Positions 52,916-63,629 are shown, numbered from the stretch's first letter. The stretch is DNA of 64,000 nt from Aureibaculum luteum (GCF_003449015.1 NZ_QRGD01000001.1:1072639-1136638), one strand, 5' to 3'. Made by a program: numbers and translations. Notes: generated by a model not told the origin, from the sequence alone.

Positions 52916-55900
52916 ATGAAGTTCTTAAAACGTATTTTTAGCCTATTTTTATTATTGATAATTGTAATATCATGTAAAAAAGAAAACCCTCAAGAAGATA
53001 CTGATAACCTTTTTAAATTTAAAGATTATATTTATTACACTACTTCAGGTGTTGTCTCTGTTACCGAATCTTTACAAATAGGTTTGGCAAAAGAAGTGGA
53101 AGGTTGGGAGCCTGATAAAGAAATTTCAGAAGACCTTATTACGATATCACCAGCTGTAAAAGGAAAATTAAAGGCATTAAACTCTAGAACATTTGTTTTT
53201 AATCCTGAAGAAAATTTAAAACCTGATACTGAATACACCATCAATGTAAACCTTTCAAAAATGTACTTAAACTTGCCATCAGAGTTTAAGGAATATACTT
53301 TTAAGTTTAAAACGATTAAACCAAATTTTGCTTTAAATACAAATAACTTACAATCATATAGTAAAGAATGGCAATACATTGAAGGTGTTTTACGCTCCGC
53401 TGATGTAATTCCATTAGAAATGGTAGAAAAATTAGTTAGTGTTACGCAAAATGGGAAACCATTATCGATAAAATGGTTGCCTGTGTCACAGAATTCTTCG
53501 GTATATCAATTTAAAATTGATAGTATACAACGATTAAAAGACGACTCAGAAATAGATATAAAATGGTCAGGTAAAGATGTTGGAATTGATAATGTAGGTG
53601 AAGCAAAAAGAGTTATTCCTGGTATTAGCAATTTTTCTATCGTGAATGCAGATGTAATTCAATCACCTGAACAGCATTTAGCATTAAATTTTTCAGATCC
53701 AATTAAAAAGCAACAGAATTTTAAAGGTCTGGTTGCAATAGCAGGAGCTCAAAATTTAAAATATGTAGTTGATGGAAATGTATTAAAAGTTTATCCTGGA
53801 ACACGATTGAAGGGTAATGTACAAGTAGATGTTTTTTCTGGTATAACCAATGTATACGGTTTTAAATTCAAGAAAAAATTCTCGGAACAAATCGCTTTTG
53901 AAGAGTTAAAACCAGCTGTTAAATTAATGAGCAATGGTGTAATTCTACCAGATTCAAAAAATTTACAACTCAATTTTGAAGCCGTTAATTTAAAAGCGGT
54001 AGACATTAGAGTTATCAAAATTTTTGAGAATAACATTTTACAATTCTTACAAGAAGAAAATCTTAATGGTATTAATAGTTACAGTATAAGACGTGTTGGT
54101 CGTCGTGTAGCTAAACAAACCATGACGTTGATAAAATCTGATATAGAAAATGATGGTAAATGGAAAACGTATGCCGTTGACCTTTCTAAGATGATTAAAA
54201 CAGATCCTGGGGCTATTTATAGAATTGAATTAAGTTTTACCCAAGAGTATGCTTTAAATAATTGCGACGGAAGTCAATTGGTCACTAACGTTGAAACTGA
54301 AGATTACGATGCGTATTTTGAAGATGATGATTATGATGACACTAACCTTGCTGAAGATGAACTAGAAGAACGCGAAGAACAATATTGGGATAACTTGATT
54401 TACAATTATAAAAACCACAGATATTACAATTGGGAGGATAGAGAAAACCCTTGTAAAGAGGCGTATTATTTTAACGAAAATAATATTGCTACGGCTAATG
54501 TAATGGCAACCAACTTAGGTGTTATTGCCAAAAAAGGAGTTGATAAATCGTATCATTTTGCGGTTACAGATATTTTAACAACCACTCCTATTTCTGGAGC
54601 AAAAATAGAATTATTTAATTTCCAACAACAAGAAATAGGCACTGTAAATACGGATAGTCAAGGCTTTGCATTATACAAGGCAGAAAAAAATGCCCATTTT
54701 GCGGTGGTCTCTCATGCCGGACAAAAAACCTATCTTAAACTTAATGATGGTTATTCACTATCGTTAAGTAAGTTCGACGTTTCGGGTAAACAATTACAAA
54801 AAGGCTTAAAAGGTTATATTTATGGTGAGCGTGGTGTTTGGAGACCTGGAGATAGTATTCATTTAACTTTTATGTTAAATGATGTTGCAAATCCGCTACC
54901 TAAAAACCATCCTGTTAAGTTAGAAATTACAGATCCTCATGGTAAATTAACGCATAAATTAATAGATACTGATGGAAAAAATGGCTTCCATAAGTTTACC
55001 GTTGTAACGGATGAAACGGCTGCTACAGGTAATTGGAATGCTAAAATAAGTGTTGGTGGAGCAAATTTCTATAAAGCTTTAAAAGTAGAAACGGTTAAGC
55101 CAAATCGTTTAAAAATTGCCATTGATTTTGAAGATGAAATTTTAACCGCCAATACACCTATTGACGGAAAATTATCCGTTAAATGGCTTCATGGTGCAGA
55201 TGCTAAAAATTTGAAAGCTGATGTAAAAGTCAAATTTACGAGTACCTCAACAGCTTTTGATAAGTATCCAAATTATGTTTTCTCTGACCCTACCAGAAAA
55301 TTTACTCCAGAAGAAGTAACCGTATTTGATGGTAAATTAGATGCTGAAGGAAATGCAAATTTGACTAAAAAACTGAGTTTTAATAGTAAAGCTCCAGGCA
55401 TGCTTAGAGCTTCATTTTTAACGAGAGCATTTGAAAATGGTGGTGACTTCTCTATTGATGTTATTTCAAAGAATTTTGCACCTTATGATGCATTTGTTGG
55501 CTTACAATCTCCAGAAGCTAAGGCTTATGGTTCTTATTTTACTGATGAAGATGTTGAGTTTGATTTGGTGACAGTTAATAATCAAGGGAATCCAATTGCT
55601 AAAAAAGGAGTTCAAGTAAAAGTATATAAAGTAGAATGGCGTTGGTGGTGGAACTCGTCTTATGACGATTTAGCTTCGTATGTAGGTAGCCAATATCACA
55701 AACCAATTTTAACTAAAGTGATTAATACTTCTGCTAATGGTAAAGGCACTTTTAAAATTAATGTGCCCGATGAAGAAGGTGGAAGATACCTAATACGTGT
55801 ATATGATCCCGAAAGTGGTCACGCAACAGGTAGAACAGCTTATTTTTATAAAGATTGGTGGAAAAGGCCTGCTGGTAGTGATGCTTCTGGTGCTACAATG

Positions 55901-58492
55901 TTGGTGTTTTCTTCAGATAAAACCGATTATAATGTAGGTGAAAAAGCAAAGATTACCTTCCCATCAGGAACAGTAGGTAGGGCTTTAATTAGTATAGAAA
56001 ATGGAACGGAAGTAATTGATCAAAGATGGATTAAAACCCAAAAAGGAGAAACGACAACTGAAATTGATATCACTAAAGAAATGGCTCCAAATGTGTTTGT
56101 AAACATATCATTGTTGCAGCCACATGCTTCAACGGCAAATGACTTGCCAATTCGTATGTATGGTGTAATTCCGTTGATGGTTAAGGACCCTAATACAATT
56201 TTAGAACCTCAAATTTCAATGCCGAAAGTATTGAAACCTGAAGAAAAATTTACAGTTAAAGTGAGTGAAAAACAAGGTAAACCAATGACATATACCTTGG
56301 CAGTGGTAGATGATGGTTTATTAGATTTAACACGATTTAACACGCCAAATGCTTGGGATGAATTTTATAGTAAAGAAGCACTAGGTGTAAAAACTTGGGA
56401 TATTTTTGATTATGTAATTGGAGCTTATGGCGGAACAATTGCACAAATTTTCGCCATTGGTGGAGATGAAGATGCAGGGCCTAAAAAACCTAAAAAAGCG
56501 AATAGATTTAAGCCTGTGGTTACGTATTTAGGACCTTTTACATTGGATAAAGGAAAAACAGCATCACACGAAATACAGATGCCTAAATACATTGGTTCAG
56601 TTAGAACAATGGTTATTGCTGGTGACAATTCTAAGGAAGCTTATGGAAGTGCTAGTGAAACAACTCCTGTTCGTAAACCACTAATGGTATTATCTTCCTT
56701 ACCTAGGAAGTTAAGTCCTGGTGAAAAAGTGACATTACCTGTTACCATTTTTGCAATGGAAGATAAGGTAAAAAGAGCGAATATAAGTTTGAAATTGAGT
56801 GATGGAATTACTATTGTTGGTGAACAAACCCAATCGGTAACTTTTGATAAACCAGATGAGAAAATGGTTTATTTTGAGTTAGACGTTAGTAAAGCACAAG
56901 GAATTGGTACCATTGAAGTATTGGCATCTGGTAATGGAGAGAAATCATCTTACAAAGTAGAAATTGATGTTGTTAATCCCAACCCGATAAGTTCACGTTC
57001 AACACAAGTCGTTTTAGAACCGAATGCATCTCAAAATATTGATTTTACCAGTTTTGGAGTGCCAGGAACAAGCTTTGCTCAAGTAGAGTTTTCTACATTG
57101 CCTCCGATGGATTTTACAAGAAGGTTACAGTATTTAATTCGTTACCCACATGGTTGTGTAGAACAAACTACGTCAAGCGGTTTCCCTCAATTGTATTTGA
57201 CGGATATTTTGGACTTGACTTTTGATAAAAAACAAGAAATTGATAATAACATTAAAAAGACAGTAGAACGTTTGGGAAGATATCAAACTCCAAGTGGCGG
57301 ATTGAGTTATTGGATGGGGCAAAACAATGCGAATGATTGGGGAACAAGTTATGCGGGCCATTTTATGCTGGAAGCACAGAAAAAAGGGTATGTAATGCCT
57401 TTAACCTTTATGAACAATTGGTTAAAATATCAACAAGAAGCTGCTAGAAATTGGAGAGCTAACGCTAGACGTTACAATACGGATTTAGCACAAGCTTATC
57501 GTTTATATACTTTAGCTTTAGCGGGTCATGCTGATTTAGGTTCAATGAACAGATTGCGTGAATATAACCAACTTTCTAACGATGCAAAATGGAGATTGGC
57601 AGCGGCGTATGCCTTGGCAGGACAAAAAGAAGTGGCTAAGAAAATAGCTCAAACAGCAAATATCCATTTTGAATCTAACACGTATGATTATTATACGTAC
57701 GGTTCAACGAACAGAAATAGAGCTATGGCAATGGAAACAATGTTATTGACTGACAATCCAAAATCGAGAGAAATGTCCGAATATTTAGCAAAGGAGTTGT
57801 CAGCTGATAGATGGATGAGTACGCAAACAACAGCTTACAGTTTATTGGCTATGTCTAAAATGGTAGAAATTGGTGGCGGTAAAGATTTGAATGTAGAGTT
57901 CAGTAATAATGGAACTAAAAGTGATGCTGTTAGTACCAAAAAATCTATTGCCCAACGAAAATTGAAGATTGTAGATGGTGCTAATAGTTTAAAAGTAACC
58001 AATAAAAAAGCAAATACGGTTTATGTTACCGTCTTGAATTCTGGAATTTTGCCTTTAGGCGAAGAAATGGTAGAAAAACGAAATTTAAGTGTGCAAGTAG
58101 TGTATAAAGATACTGGCGGAAGACGTATAGATATTACAAAATTAGCTCAAGGAACCGATTTTACAGCTACAGTAACCGTGAGCAATTTAAAATACGAATA
58201 TGTAGCTAATATCGCGTTAACAGAAATTTTCCCTTCTGGATGGGAAATTATAAATACTCGCTTTACTGATTATGGTAATTCAACCACAAGTCAGGCTAAT
58301 TTTACAGATATTAGAGATGATAGAGTCAATTTCTATTTTGATTTAGAAAGACAAAAAACGAAAACGTTTACTGTACAATTGAACGCTTCTTATTTAGGTA
58401 AATATTACTTGCCAGGTATTCAAGCGGAAGCAATGTACGACAACGATTATTTTGTGCGAGACAAAGGACAGTGGATTCAGGTAATTAAATAA
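52916..58492 (+). CDS. Bacterial alpha-2-macroglobulin, lipoprotein
   Basis: 1858 residues with a lipobox ending VISC (Cys20). MG1-MG10-like beta domains run through the first 1300 residues (an RGVWRPGDS macroglobulin motif is near residue 640). The thioester site is GCVEQ with Cys1414, and a helical thioester domain with PSGGLSYWMGQNN (about 1450-1600) follows. Cys and Gln spaced CxEQ are intact, so protease trapping with covalent capture is likely. YfhM of E. coli is the closest named relative. The downstream neighbour is PBP1C, the same pairing as in enterobacteria. Confidence 0.9.
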   Translation: MKFLKRIFSLFLLLIIVISCKKENPQEDTDNLFKFKDYIYYTTSGVVSVTESLQIGLAKEVEGWEPDKEISEDLITISPAVKGKLKALNSRTFVFNPEENLKPDTEYTINVNLSKMYLNLPSEFKEYTFKFKTIKPNFALNTNNLQSYSKEWQYIEGVLRSADVIPLEMVEKLVSVTQNGKPLSIKWLPVSQNSSVYQFKIDSIQRLKDDSEIDIKWSGKDVGIDNVGEAKRVIPGISNFSIVNADVIQSPEQHLALNFSDPIKKQQNFKGLVAIAGAQNLKYVVDGNVLKVYPGTRLKGNVQVDVFSGITNVYGFKFKKKFSEQIAFEELKPAVKLMSNGVILPDSKNLQLNFEAVNLKAVDIRVIKIFENNILQFLQEENLNGINSYSIRRVGRRVAKQTMTLIKSDIENDGKWKTYAVDLSKMIKTDPGAIYRIELSFTQEYALNNCDGSQLVTNVETEDYDAYFEDDDYDDTNLAEDELEEREEQYWDNLIYNYKNHRYYNWEDRENPCKEAYYFNENNIATANVMATNLGVIAKKGVDKSYHFAVTDILTTTPISGAKIELFNFQQQEIGTVNTDSQGFALYKAEKNAHFAVVSHAGQKTYLKLNDGYSLSLSKFDVSGKQLQKGLKGYIYGERGVWRPGDSIHLTFMLNDVANPLPKNHPVKLEITDPHGKLTHKLIDTDGKNGFHKFTVVTDETAATGNWNAKISVGGANFYKALKVETVKPNRLKIAIDFEDEILTANTPIDGKLSVKWLHGADAKNLKADVKVKFTSTSTAFDKYPNYVFSDPTRKFTPEEVTVFDGKLDAEGNANLTKKLSFNSKAPGMLRASFLTRAFENGGDFSIDVISKNFAPYDAFVGLQSPEAKAYGSYFTDEDVEFDLVTVNNQGNPIAKKGVQVKVYKVEWRWWWNSSYDDLASYVGSQYHKPILTKVINTSANGKGTFKINVPDEEGGRYLIRVYDPESGHATGRTAYFYKDWWKRPAGSDASGATMLVFSSDKTDYNVGEKAKITFPSGTVGRALISIENGTEVIDQRWIKTQKGETTTEIDITKEMAPNVFVNISLLQPHASTANDLPIRMYGVIPLMVKDPNTILEPQISMPKVLKPEEKFTVKVSEKQGKPMTYTLAVVDDGLLDLTRFNTPNAWDEFYSKEALGVKTWDIFDYVIGAYGGTIAQIFAIGGDEDAGPKKPKKANRFKPVVTYLGPFTLDKGKTASHEIQMPKYIGSVRTMVIAGDNSKEAYGSASETTPVRKPLMVLSSLPRKLSPGEKVTLPVTIFAMEDKVKRANISLKLSDGITIVGEQTQSVTFDKPDEKMVYFELDVSKAQGIGTIEVLASGNGEKSSYKVEIDVVNPNPISSRSTQVVLEPNASQNIDFTSFGVPGTSFAQVEFSTLPPMDFTRRLQYLIRYPHGCVEQTTSSGFPQLYLTDILDLTFDKKQEIDNNIKKTVERLGRYQTPSGGLSYWMGQNNANDWGTSYAGHFMLEAQKKGYVMPLTFMNNWLKYQQEAARNWRANARRYNTDLAQAYRLYTLALAGHADLGSMNRLREYNQLSNDAKWRLAAAYALAGQKEVAKKIAQTANIHFESNTYDYYTYGSTNRNRAMAMETMLLTDNPKSREMSEYLAKELSADRWMSTQTTAYSLLAMSKMVEIGGGKDLNVEFSNNGTKSDAVSTKKSIAQRKLKIVDGANSLKVTNKKANTVYVTVLNSGILPLGEEMVEKRNLSVQVVYKDTGGRRIDITKLAQGTDFTATVTVSNLKYEYVANIALTEIFPSGWEIINTRFTDYGNSTTSQANFTDIRDDRVNFYFDLERQKTKTFTVQLNASYLGKYYLPGIQAEAMYDNDYFVRDKGQWIQVIK

Positions 58493-58517
58493 TTGCCTTA
58501 CTTTTACCTAATAATAT

Positions 58518-58550
58518 AACCTACAAGGTCTTTTGGCTTTGTAGGTTTTG
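58518..58550 (+). terminator. Hairpin between the macroglobulin gene and pbpC
   Basis: AACCTACAA (58518-58526) pairs with TTGTAGGTT (58539-58547) and is followed by TTG. T-rich tail is short; it could attenuate rather than stop, since pbpC follows closely. Confidence 0.6.
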
Positions 58551-58572
58551 TTTCTGCAATTGAAAATGCACA

Positions 58573-60924
58573 ATGAACAAAATAATTTCCTTAATTAAAA
58601 CCCATAAAATCAAGAGTGTTATTATTGTAATACTTTTAATTTGGTATTATTTTTCATTACCAAAACAATTATTTTCTGAGCCTACATCTACTGTTATTGA
58701 GAGTAGTGATGGGCAATTATTAGGAGCTCAAATTGCTACAGATGGACAATGGCGTTTTCCAAATTCAGATAGTATTCCCACAAAATTTTCAGCTTCTATT
58801 GTTGCTTTTGAAGATGCTTATTTTTATAAACATCCTGGTTTTAATCCTGTTTCTATTGCAAAAGCTTTTTGGCAAAATATAAAATCAGGAAGTGTAAAAC
58901 GTGGCGGTAGTACTTTGACACAACAAGTAATTCGATTATCACGAAAGGGTCAAAGTAGAACCTATTTTGAAAAGTTAATTGAGATCATTCTCGCAACGCG
59001 ATTGGAGTTTCGTCATAATAAAGATGATATTCTAGAATTGTATGCAGCAAATGCTCCTTTTGGAGGAAATGTGGTGGGTTTAGATGTTGCTGCTTGGCGA
59101 TATTTTGGTAGAAACCCAAATGATTTATCTTGGGCGGAAAGTGCAACACTAGCTGTGTTGCCAAATGCACCAAGTTTAATTTATCCAGGTAAAAATCAAC
59201 AACGATTATTAGAAAAGCGGAATAGGTTATTAAAAAAATTATTTGATGATGGCACTATCGATGAATTGACATATGAATTGGCTATTCAAGAAAGGCTGCC
59301 TCAAAAACCGTTTCCTTTACCACAAATTGCTCCACATTTGTTGCAAGCTGTACATAGTGAGCATAACGGTAAACGAGTTAAATCATCCGTAGATAAAGCC
59401 TTACAGCAACGTGTAAATACTATTGTTAAGAACAATTACAATACGCTACAACAAAATCAAATTTATAATATAGGTGTATTAGTATTAAATGTTAAAACGA
59501 GACAAGTAATGGCTTATGTGGGTAATGCTCCCACAGATAATGAACATCAAAAAGATGTAGATGTTGTTGATAAACCAAGAAGTACAGGTAGTATTTTAAA
59601 GCCATTTTTATACGCTGCAATGCTTGATGCTGGAGAAATTTTGCCAAACACCTTGGTGGCAGATGTTCCCACTCAAATAGCGAGCTATAACCCCAAAAAT
59701 TTTAATTTAGAATACGATGGTGCCGTACCTGCAAGTAGAGCCTTGTCAAGGTCTTTAAATGTACCTGCAGTTAGAATGTTACAGCAGTTCGGCTTGGACA
59801 GGTTTCATCATTACGTAAAAGAATTAGGCTTAACAGATATTAAATACAATGCTAATCATTATGGACTTTCACTAATTTTGGGTGGTGCTGAAAGCAATTT
59901 ATGGGATTTATGTAAAAGTTATGCTGGCATGTCATCAACCATCAATCATTACGAAGAAACCAGTGGTAAATATTACACAAATGAGTTTGTAAACCCTACT
60001 TTTCTATCAGATACAGAAGTCGATTTTGGAAAATTATCTACCGAAAAAACAATATTTGATGCAGGGTCTATTTACATGACTTATGAATCATTAAAGGAAG
60101 TAAACAGGCCTCAAGGAGAAGAAAACTGGGAATTTTTTGATTCCTCAAAAGAAATTGCTTGGAAAACAGGCACTAGTTTCGGATTTAGAGATGCATGGGC
60201 TATTGGCTCAACCAAAGATTATGTTGTTGGCGTTTGGGTGGGTAATGCTGATGGTGAAGGGAGACCAGGATTAGTTGGCGTTTCAACTGCGGCTCCAATT
60301 TTGTTTGACGTTTTTGATGTCTTACCTAGAAGTAAATGGTTTACCAAGCCATTTGATGAGTTAGAAAAAATTCCTGTGTGTGCTAAAAGTGGGTATAGGG
60401 CTTCTGAAATTTGTGTGCAAAAAGATTCTGTTTTTGTACAGCGAGCTGGATTAAAAACCAAGGCTTGTCCCTATCATGTATGGGTACATTTAGACGAAAG
60501 CGAACAACATCAAGTAAACTCCTCTTGTTACCCTATCAATAAAATGAAACATACTTCTTGGTTTGTTTTACCTCCTTTAGAGGCGTTTTACTATCAGCGT
60601 AAAAATCCTTCTTATAAGAACCTGCCTTTATTTTTACCGGGCTGTTTATCAAGCAATAAGGCAGTAATGGACTTTATTTACCCTAAGGAATCGGTTAAAG
60701 TATTTTTACCAAAAGATTTTGACGAAAATACCAATCAGTTGGTTTTTAGGCTAGCACATAATATAGCAGATATAAAAGTTTTCTGGTATTTAGACGAGAA
60801 TTATATGGGCACAACCCAAACTTTTCATGAATTGGCATTGCGTCCAAAACCAGGGAAACATATCGTTACTGTTGTTGATGAATTGGGCAATGAAATTAAG
60901 CGAGTTATTGAAATTACAGATTAA
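58573..60924 (+). CDS. pbpC: Penicillin-binding protein 1C
   Basis: 783 residues. Membrane anchor (about 15-32), GT51 glycosyltransferase domain with catalytic Glu80 (AFEDAYFYKHPGF) and RGGSTLTQQ (110-118), then a transpeptidase domain with Ser340-x-x-Lys343 (SILK), SLN (394-396) and KTG (531-533). A C-terminal BiPBP_C-like beta domain ends the protein. It polymerises and cross-links peptidoglycan. Paired with the macroglobulin gene 81 nt upstream, it suggests co-regulated repair and defence of the periplasm. Confidence 0.95.
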   Translation: MNKIISLIKTHKIKSVIIVILLIWYYFSLPKQLFSEPTSTVIESSDGQLLGAQIATDGQWRFPNSDSIPTKFSASIVAFEDAYFYKHPGFNPVSIAKAFWQNIKSGSVKRGGSTLTQQVIRLSRKGQSRTYFEKLIEIILATRLEFRHNKDDILELYAANAPFGGNVVGLDVAAWRYFGRNPNDLSWAESATLAVLPNAPSLIYPGKNQQRLLEKRNRLLKKLFDDGTIDELTYELAIQERLPQKPFPLPQIAPHLLQAVHSEHNGKRVKSSVDKALQQRVNTIVKNNYNTLQQNQIYNIGVLVLNVKTRQVMAYVGNAPTDNEHQKDVDVVDKPRSTGSILKPFLYAAMLDAGEILPNTLVADVPTQIASYNPKNFNLEYDGAVPASRALSRSLNVPAVRMLQQFGLDRFHHYVKELGLTDIKYNANHYGLSLILGGAESNLWDLCKSYAGMSSTINHYEETSGKYYTNEFVNPTFLSDTEVDFGKLSTEKTIFDAGSIYMTYESLKEVNRPQGEENWEFFDSSKEIAWKTGTSFGFRDAWAIGSTKDYVVGVWVGNADGEGRPGLVGVSTAAPILFDVFDVLPRSKWFTKPFDELEKIPVCAKSGYRASEICVQKDSVFVQRAGLKTKACPYHVWVHLDESEQHQVNSSCYPINKMKHTSWFVLPPLEAFYYQRKNPSYKNLPLFLPGCLSSNKAVMDFIYPKESVKVFLPKDFDENTNQLVFRLAHNIADIKVFWYLDENYMGTTQTFHELALRPKPGKHIVTVVDELGNEIKRVIEITD

Positions 60925-60991
60925 CTTTTATGTAAAATACTGAAAATGTAGTATCTTGCAATTAAATAACTCTAATTGCAACCCCTAACCC

Positions 60992-61723
60992 ATGTTAAAG
61001 ACAGTAATTGTTGATGACGAAATCAATGCACTCGAAGCTTTAGAATGGAAATTAAATCGTTATATTGATGATATAGAAATTATCAAATGTAATGACCCTA
61101 AAGAAGCCATAAATACAATTGATAGAGAGAAACCAGATTTGGTTTTTTTAGATATTGAAATGCCAGAAATGGATGGATTTACATTATTACAACAATTATC
61201 CTACACTAATTTTGATCTCATATTTACAACCGCACATGACGAGTTTGCTTTAAAAGCAATAAAAGTCTCTGCTATTGATTATTTGCTAAAGCCTGTAGAT
61301 AAAGATGAATTAATTACCTCAGTTCAAAAAGTTAGAGTGTCTAGAAAAGAAAATGTAATTGAAGACAAATTACAATCTCTATTTTCAAATTTGAAAAGGA
61401 AAAATGATAAGATTAGTATTGCAGCTGATGGTAAAATTTCTTTGTTTGACAGAGATGACATTGTAATGTTAAAAGCTGACAAAAGCTATACTACTGTTCA
61501 TTTAAGCGATAAAAGGACATTATTGGTCACTAAAACGCTGAAAGAAGTTGAAAAGAAATTTAATTATCCTGAGTTTTTTCGAGTTCACGCCTCCTATTTG
61601 GTTAATATGAATCATGTTAAAGAATTTTCTAAAAAAGATGGAGATGTCTTAACGTTGATTAATAATTTAGAAGCTTCTGTTAGTAGAAACAAAAAAAATG
61701 AATTGTTAGAAAGGTTTTTCTAA
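60992..61723 (+). CDS. LytTR-family response regulator
   Basis: 243 residues. Receiver domain (1-120) with acidic pocket Asp8-Asp9 and phospho-acceptor Asp54 (FLDIEMPEMDGF), Lys in LLKPVDKDE, then a LytTR DNA-binding domain (about 140-240, with RDDIVMLKADKSYTTVHL and FFRVHASYLVN). It binds DNA when phosphorylated, most likely by the kinase encoded 38 nt downstream. The regulator-first order is reversed from the usual lytS-lytR order. Target genes unknown. Confidence 0.92.
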   Translation: MLKTVIVDDEINALEALEWKLNRYIDDIEIIKCNDPKEAINTIDREKPDLVFLDIEMPEMDGFTLLQQLSYTNFDLIFTTAHDEFALKAIKVSAIDYLLKPVDKDELITSVQKVRVSRKENVIEDKLQSLFSNLKRKNDKISIAADGKISLFDRDDIVMLKADKSYTTVHLSDKRTLLVTKTLKEVEKKFNYPEFFRVHASYLVNMNHVKEFSKKDGDVLTLINNLEASVSRNKKNELLERFF

Positions 61724-61761
61724 TCATTTAATTTTCCATTAGATTTATAAAAACGCCCCTT

Positions 61762-63090
61762 ATGCTATTTGAATTAAGTTCTGAATTATATGCATGGATA
61801 AGAGGTGGTTTGTTGTTTGCTGCATTATATAGCTTTATATTCTTCATTCTAAATAAAAGAAAACAATACCTTTATTACAGTTTATTTTTACTTTTTTTTT
61901 TCCTATACTATCTTAAAAATAGTAGCAACGGTAGGTTCGATTTAATTTATGATTATATAAATTACCCCTTATTACTTTTAGGATTGGCTTCTTATATTGC
62001 CTTTGGTAGAGATGTTTTAGAAACAAAAAAGAAAATCCCAGAATGGGATCGGATGATTGTTTTGGCCATGCGTTTTACTTTTATAATAGCATTCGTTTTT
62101 ATTGGAATTCAATTCTTTTTTGGACATAGCTATCAAGAAAGGGCATTTATCTTTTTAATGCCCATAATTGCTGTATTCTCTGTACTTACCTATTTTGTGT
62201 TAACTAAAATAGAAGGAAAGCATGTTACTTATTTTATTATTGGATCCGTATCTTATTTAACGTTAGCAATTGCGGCATATTTATTAAAAATGGCATTTGA
62301 TAATGAACATTTTATGGGTATGCAGCCAAAATTATTAATGTATTTAGGTGCTTTAATAGAAATGTTAATGACTGCCTTATTAATTGGGAATAAGTTAAGA
62401 ACATATGAAAAAAATAAAATAAAAATCGAAAATGAACTGATCATAAAAACAAAAGAAATGAATGATCTAAAAATGACCATTTTGCAAACTCAAATGGATC
62501 CTCATTTTTTGTACAATTCATTAAATTCTATTAATAACTTTGTATTACAACATGATAAAGAAAAAGCATCAGATTATATTACAAAATTTTCTAGATTAAT
62601 ACGAGAAGTACTTAAAAATTCTACAAGTTTAACAATACCATTAGAAGATGATTTAGGCATTTTAGGTTTATATATAAAGCTAGAGCAAATGCGGACGATT
62701 GGTGGCTTTGACTATGTTGTAACTATAGATGAAGGTATAAATTTAAGAGATATTCAAGTACCACCATTATTTATGCAACCATATATAGAAAATGCTATTT
62801 GGCATGGGTTTAATACAAAAAAGGATTATAAAAGAATTAGCCTTTCCATATACGATGAGGAAGACAATATACGATGTGAAATAATAGACAATGGTGTAGG
62901 TATAAAAGAATCACAAGCTAAACGTGCAAAATATAAATCGGATAGAAAACCCTTTGGTTTAAAAGCTTCAGAAGATAGAATAAAGCTCTTACATGAAAAT
63001 CAAAAGGTATATGTAATTATTGAAGATATTTCTGATCATAATAATACGGGTACAAAAGTTACTATCAAATTTCCTAAAAAGATACTTTAA
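61762..63090 (+). CDS. LytS-type sensor histidine kinase
   Basis: 442 residues. About seven hydrophobic segments in the first 210 residues form a membrane sensor, followed by a short helix and a His_kinase (PF06580) domain. The phospho-acceptor is His248 in QMDPHFLYNSLNSINNF. The ATPase region includes NAIWHGFN, IRCEIIDNGVGI and GLKASEDRIKLL. It partners with the LytTR regulator upstream. The sensed signal is unknown; nearby envelope genes make a cell-wall stimulus plausible. Confidence 0.9.
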   Translation: MLFELSSELYAWIRGGLLFAALYSFIFFILNKRKQYLYYSLFLLFFFLYYLKNSSNGRFDLIYDYINYPLLLLGLASYIAFGRDVLETKKKIPEWDRMIVLAMRFTFIIAFVFIGIQFFFGHSYQERAFIFLMPIIAVFSVLTYFVLTKIEGKHVTYFIIGSVSYLTLAIAAYLLKMAFDNEHFMGMQPKLLMYLGALIEMLMTALLIGNKLRTYEKNKIKIENELIIKTKEMNDLKMTILQTQMDPHFLYNSLNSINNFVLQHDKEKASDYITKFSRLIREVLKNSTSLTIPLEDDLGILGLYIKLEQMRTIGGFDYVVTIDEGINLRDIQVPPLFMQPYIENAIWHGFNTKKDYKRISLSIYDEEDNIRCEIIDNGVGIKESQAKRAKYKSDRKPFGLKASEDRIKLLHENQKVYVIIEDISDHNNTGTKVTIKFPKKIL

Positions 63091-63240
63091 CAGGCTTTAA
63101 TCAATTCAAACTAACGTTTTTAGGTATATTTTTATCCTTATTTTGCAATCTTTATTTACCATTTACTGCTAAAATCTTACCGTTTATTAATCTTTTCAGT
63201 TCATTCATTGAATTTAATTCATGCAAACAAAAACATAGCG

Positions 63241-63248
63241 TAAATTTG
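63241..63248 (+). promoter_or_regulatory. Possible promoter -7 box of the 82-residue gene
   Basis: TAAATTTG, matching TAnnTTTG, 29 nt before the ATG at 63278. Confidence 0.4.
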
Positions 63249-63277
63249 AGTTATAAATATAATTACTTGGAAACCCA

Positions 63278-63526
63278 ATGTCTATAACATCATTCTCTAA
63301 ACCATCAGATGCTGACGTATTAAGCAATGTAGACACTAAAGGAAAAGTATTAGGTTTTGTAGATGAAGGTATGGTATTGCAAAATGCAGATGAGACGCGA
63401 TATGTTAGGACGGTTAAAATAAAATTGGACGAAGAAGAAGTAATACAAAACATTGTGTATATAAAAACGGGGACTGATTGGGTTTTTAAAAAAACAGAAA
63501 CCATTGCTGTAATTTCACATCCATAA
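63278..63526 (+). CDS. Small hypothetical protein, 82 residues
   Basis: Compact acidic protein with no signal peptide. Strand-like segments KGKVLGFVDEGMVLQNADE, RYVRTVKIKLDEEEVIQNIVYI and DWVFKKTETIAVI suggest a small all-beta fold. It sits between the kinase gene and a terminator (63592-63629), on the same strand, with its own candidate promoter. No family recognised. Coding is likely from the start context and acidic composition. Confidence 0.55.
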   Translation: MSITSFSKPSDADVLSNVDTKGKVLGFVDEGMVLQNADETRYVRTVKIKLDEEEVIQNIVYIKTGTDWVFKKTETIAVISHP

Positions 63527-63591
63527 AAAACAAAGAGACTGATTCGTATAAGGGAAAATTACTATGAAAAGGAATGATTTAAAGTTATTCC

Positions 63592-63629
63592 AAAAAAACC
63601 TCAAAATGCTATTAATTTGAGGTTTTTTT
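63592..63629 (+). terminator. Terminator after the 82-residue gene
   Basis: AAAAAAACCTCAAA (63592-63605) pairs with TTTGAGGTTTTTTT (63616-63629) around a 10-nt loop. Confidence 0.85.

Noticed and set aside
63214-63504. Minus-strand frame over the 82-residue gene
   Set aside because: It is the reverse shadow of the plus-strand gene, and its residues show no protein-like pattern.
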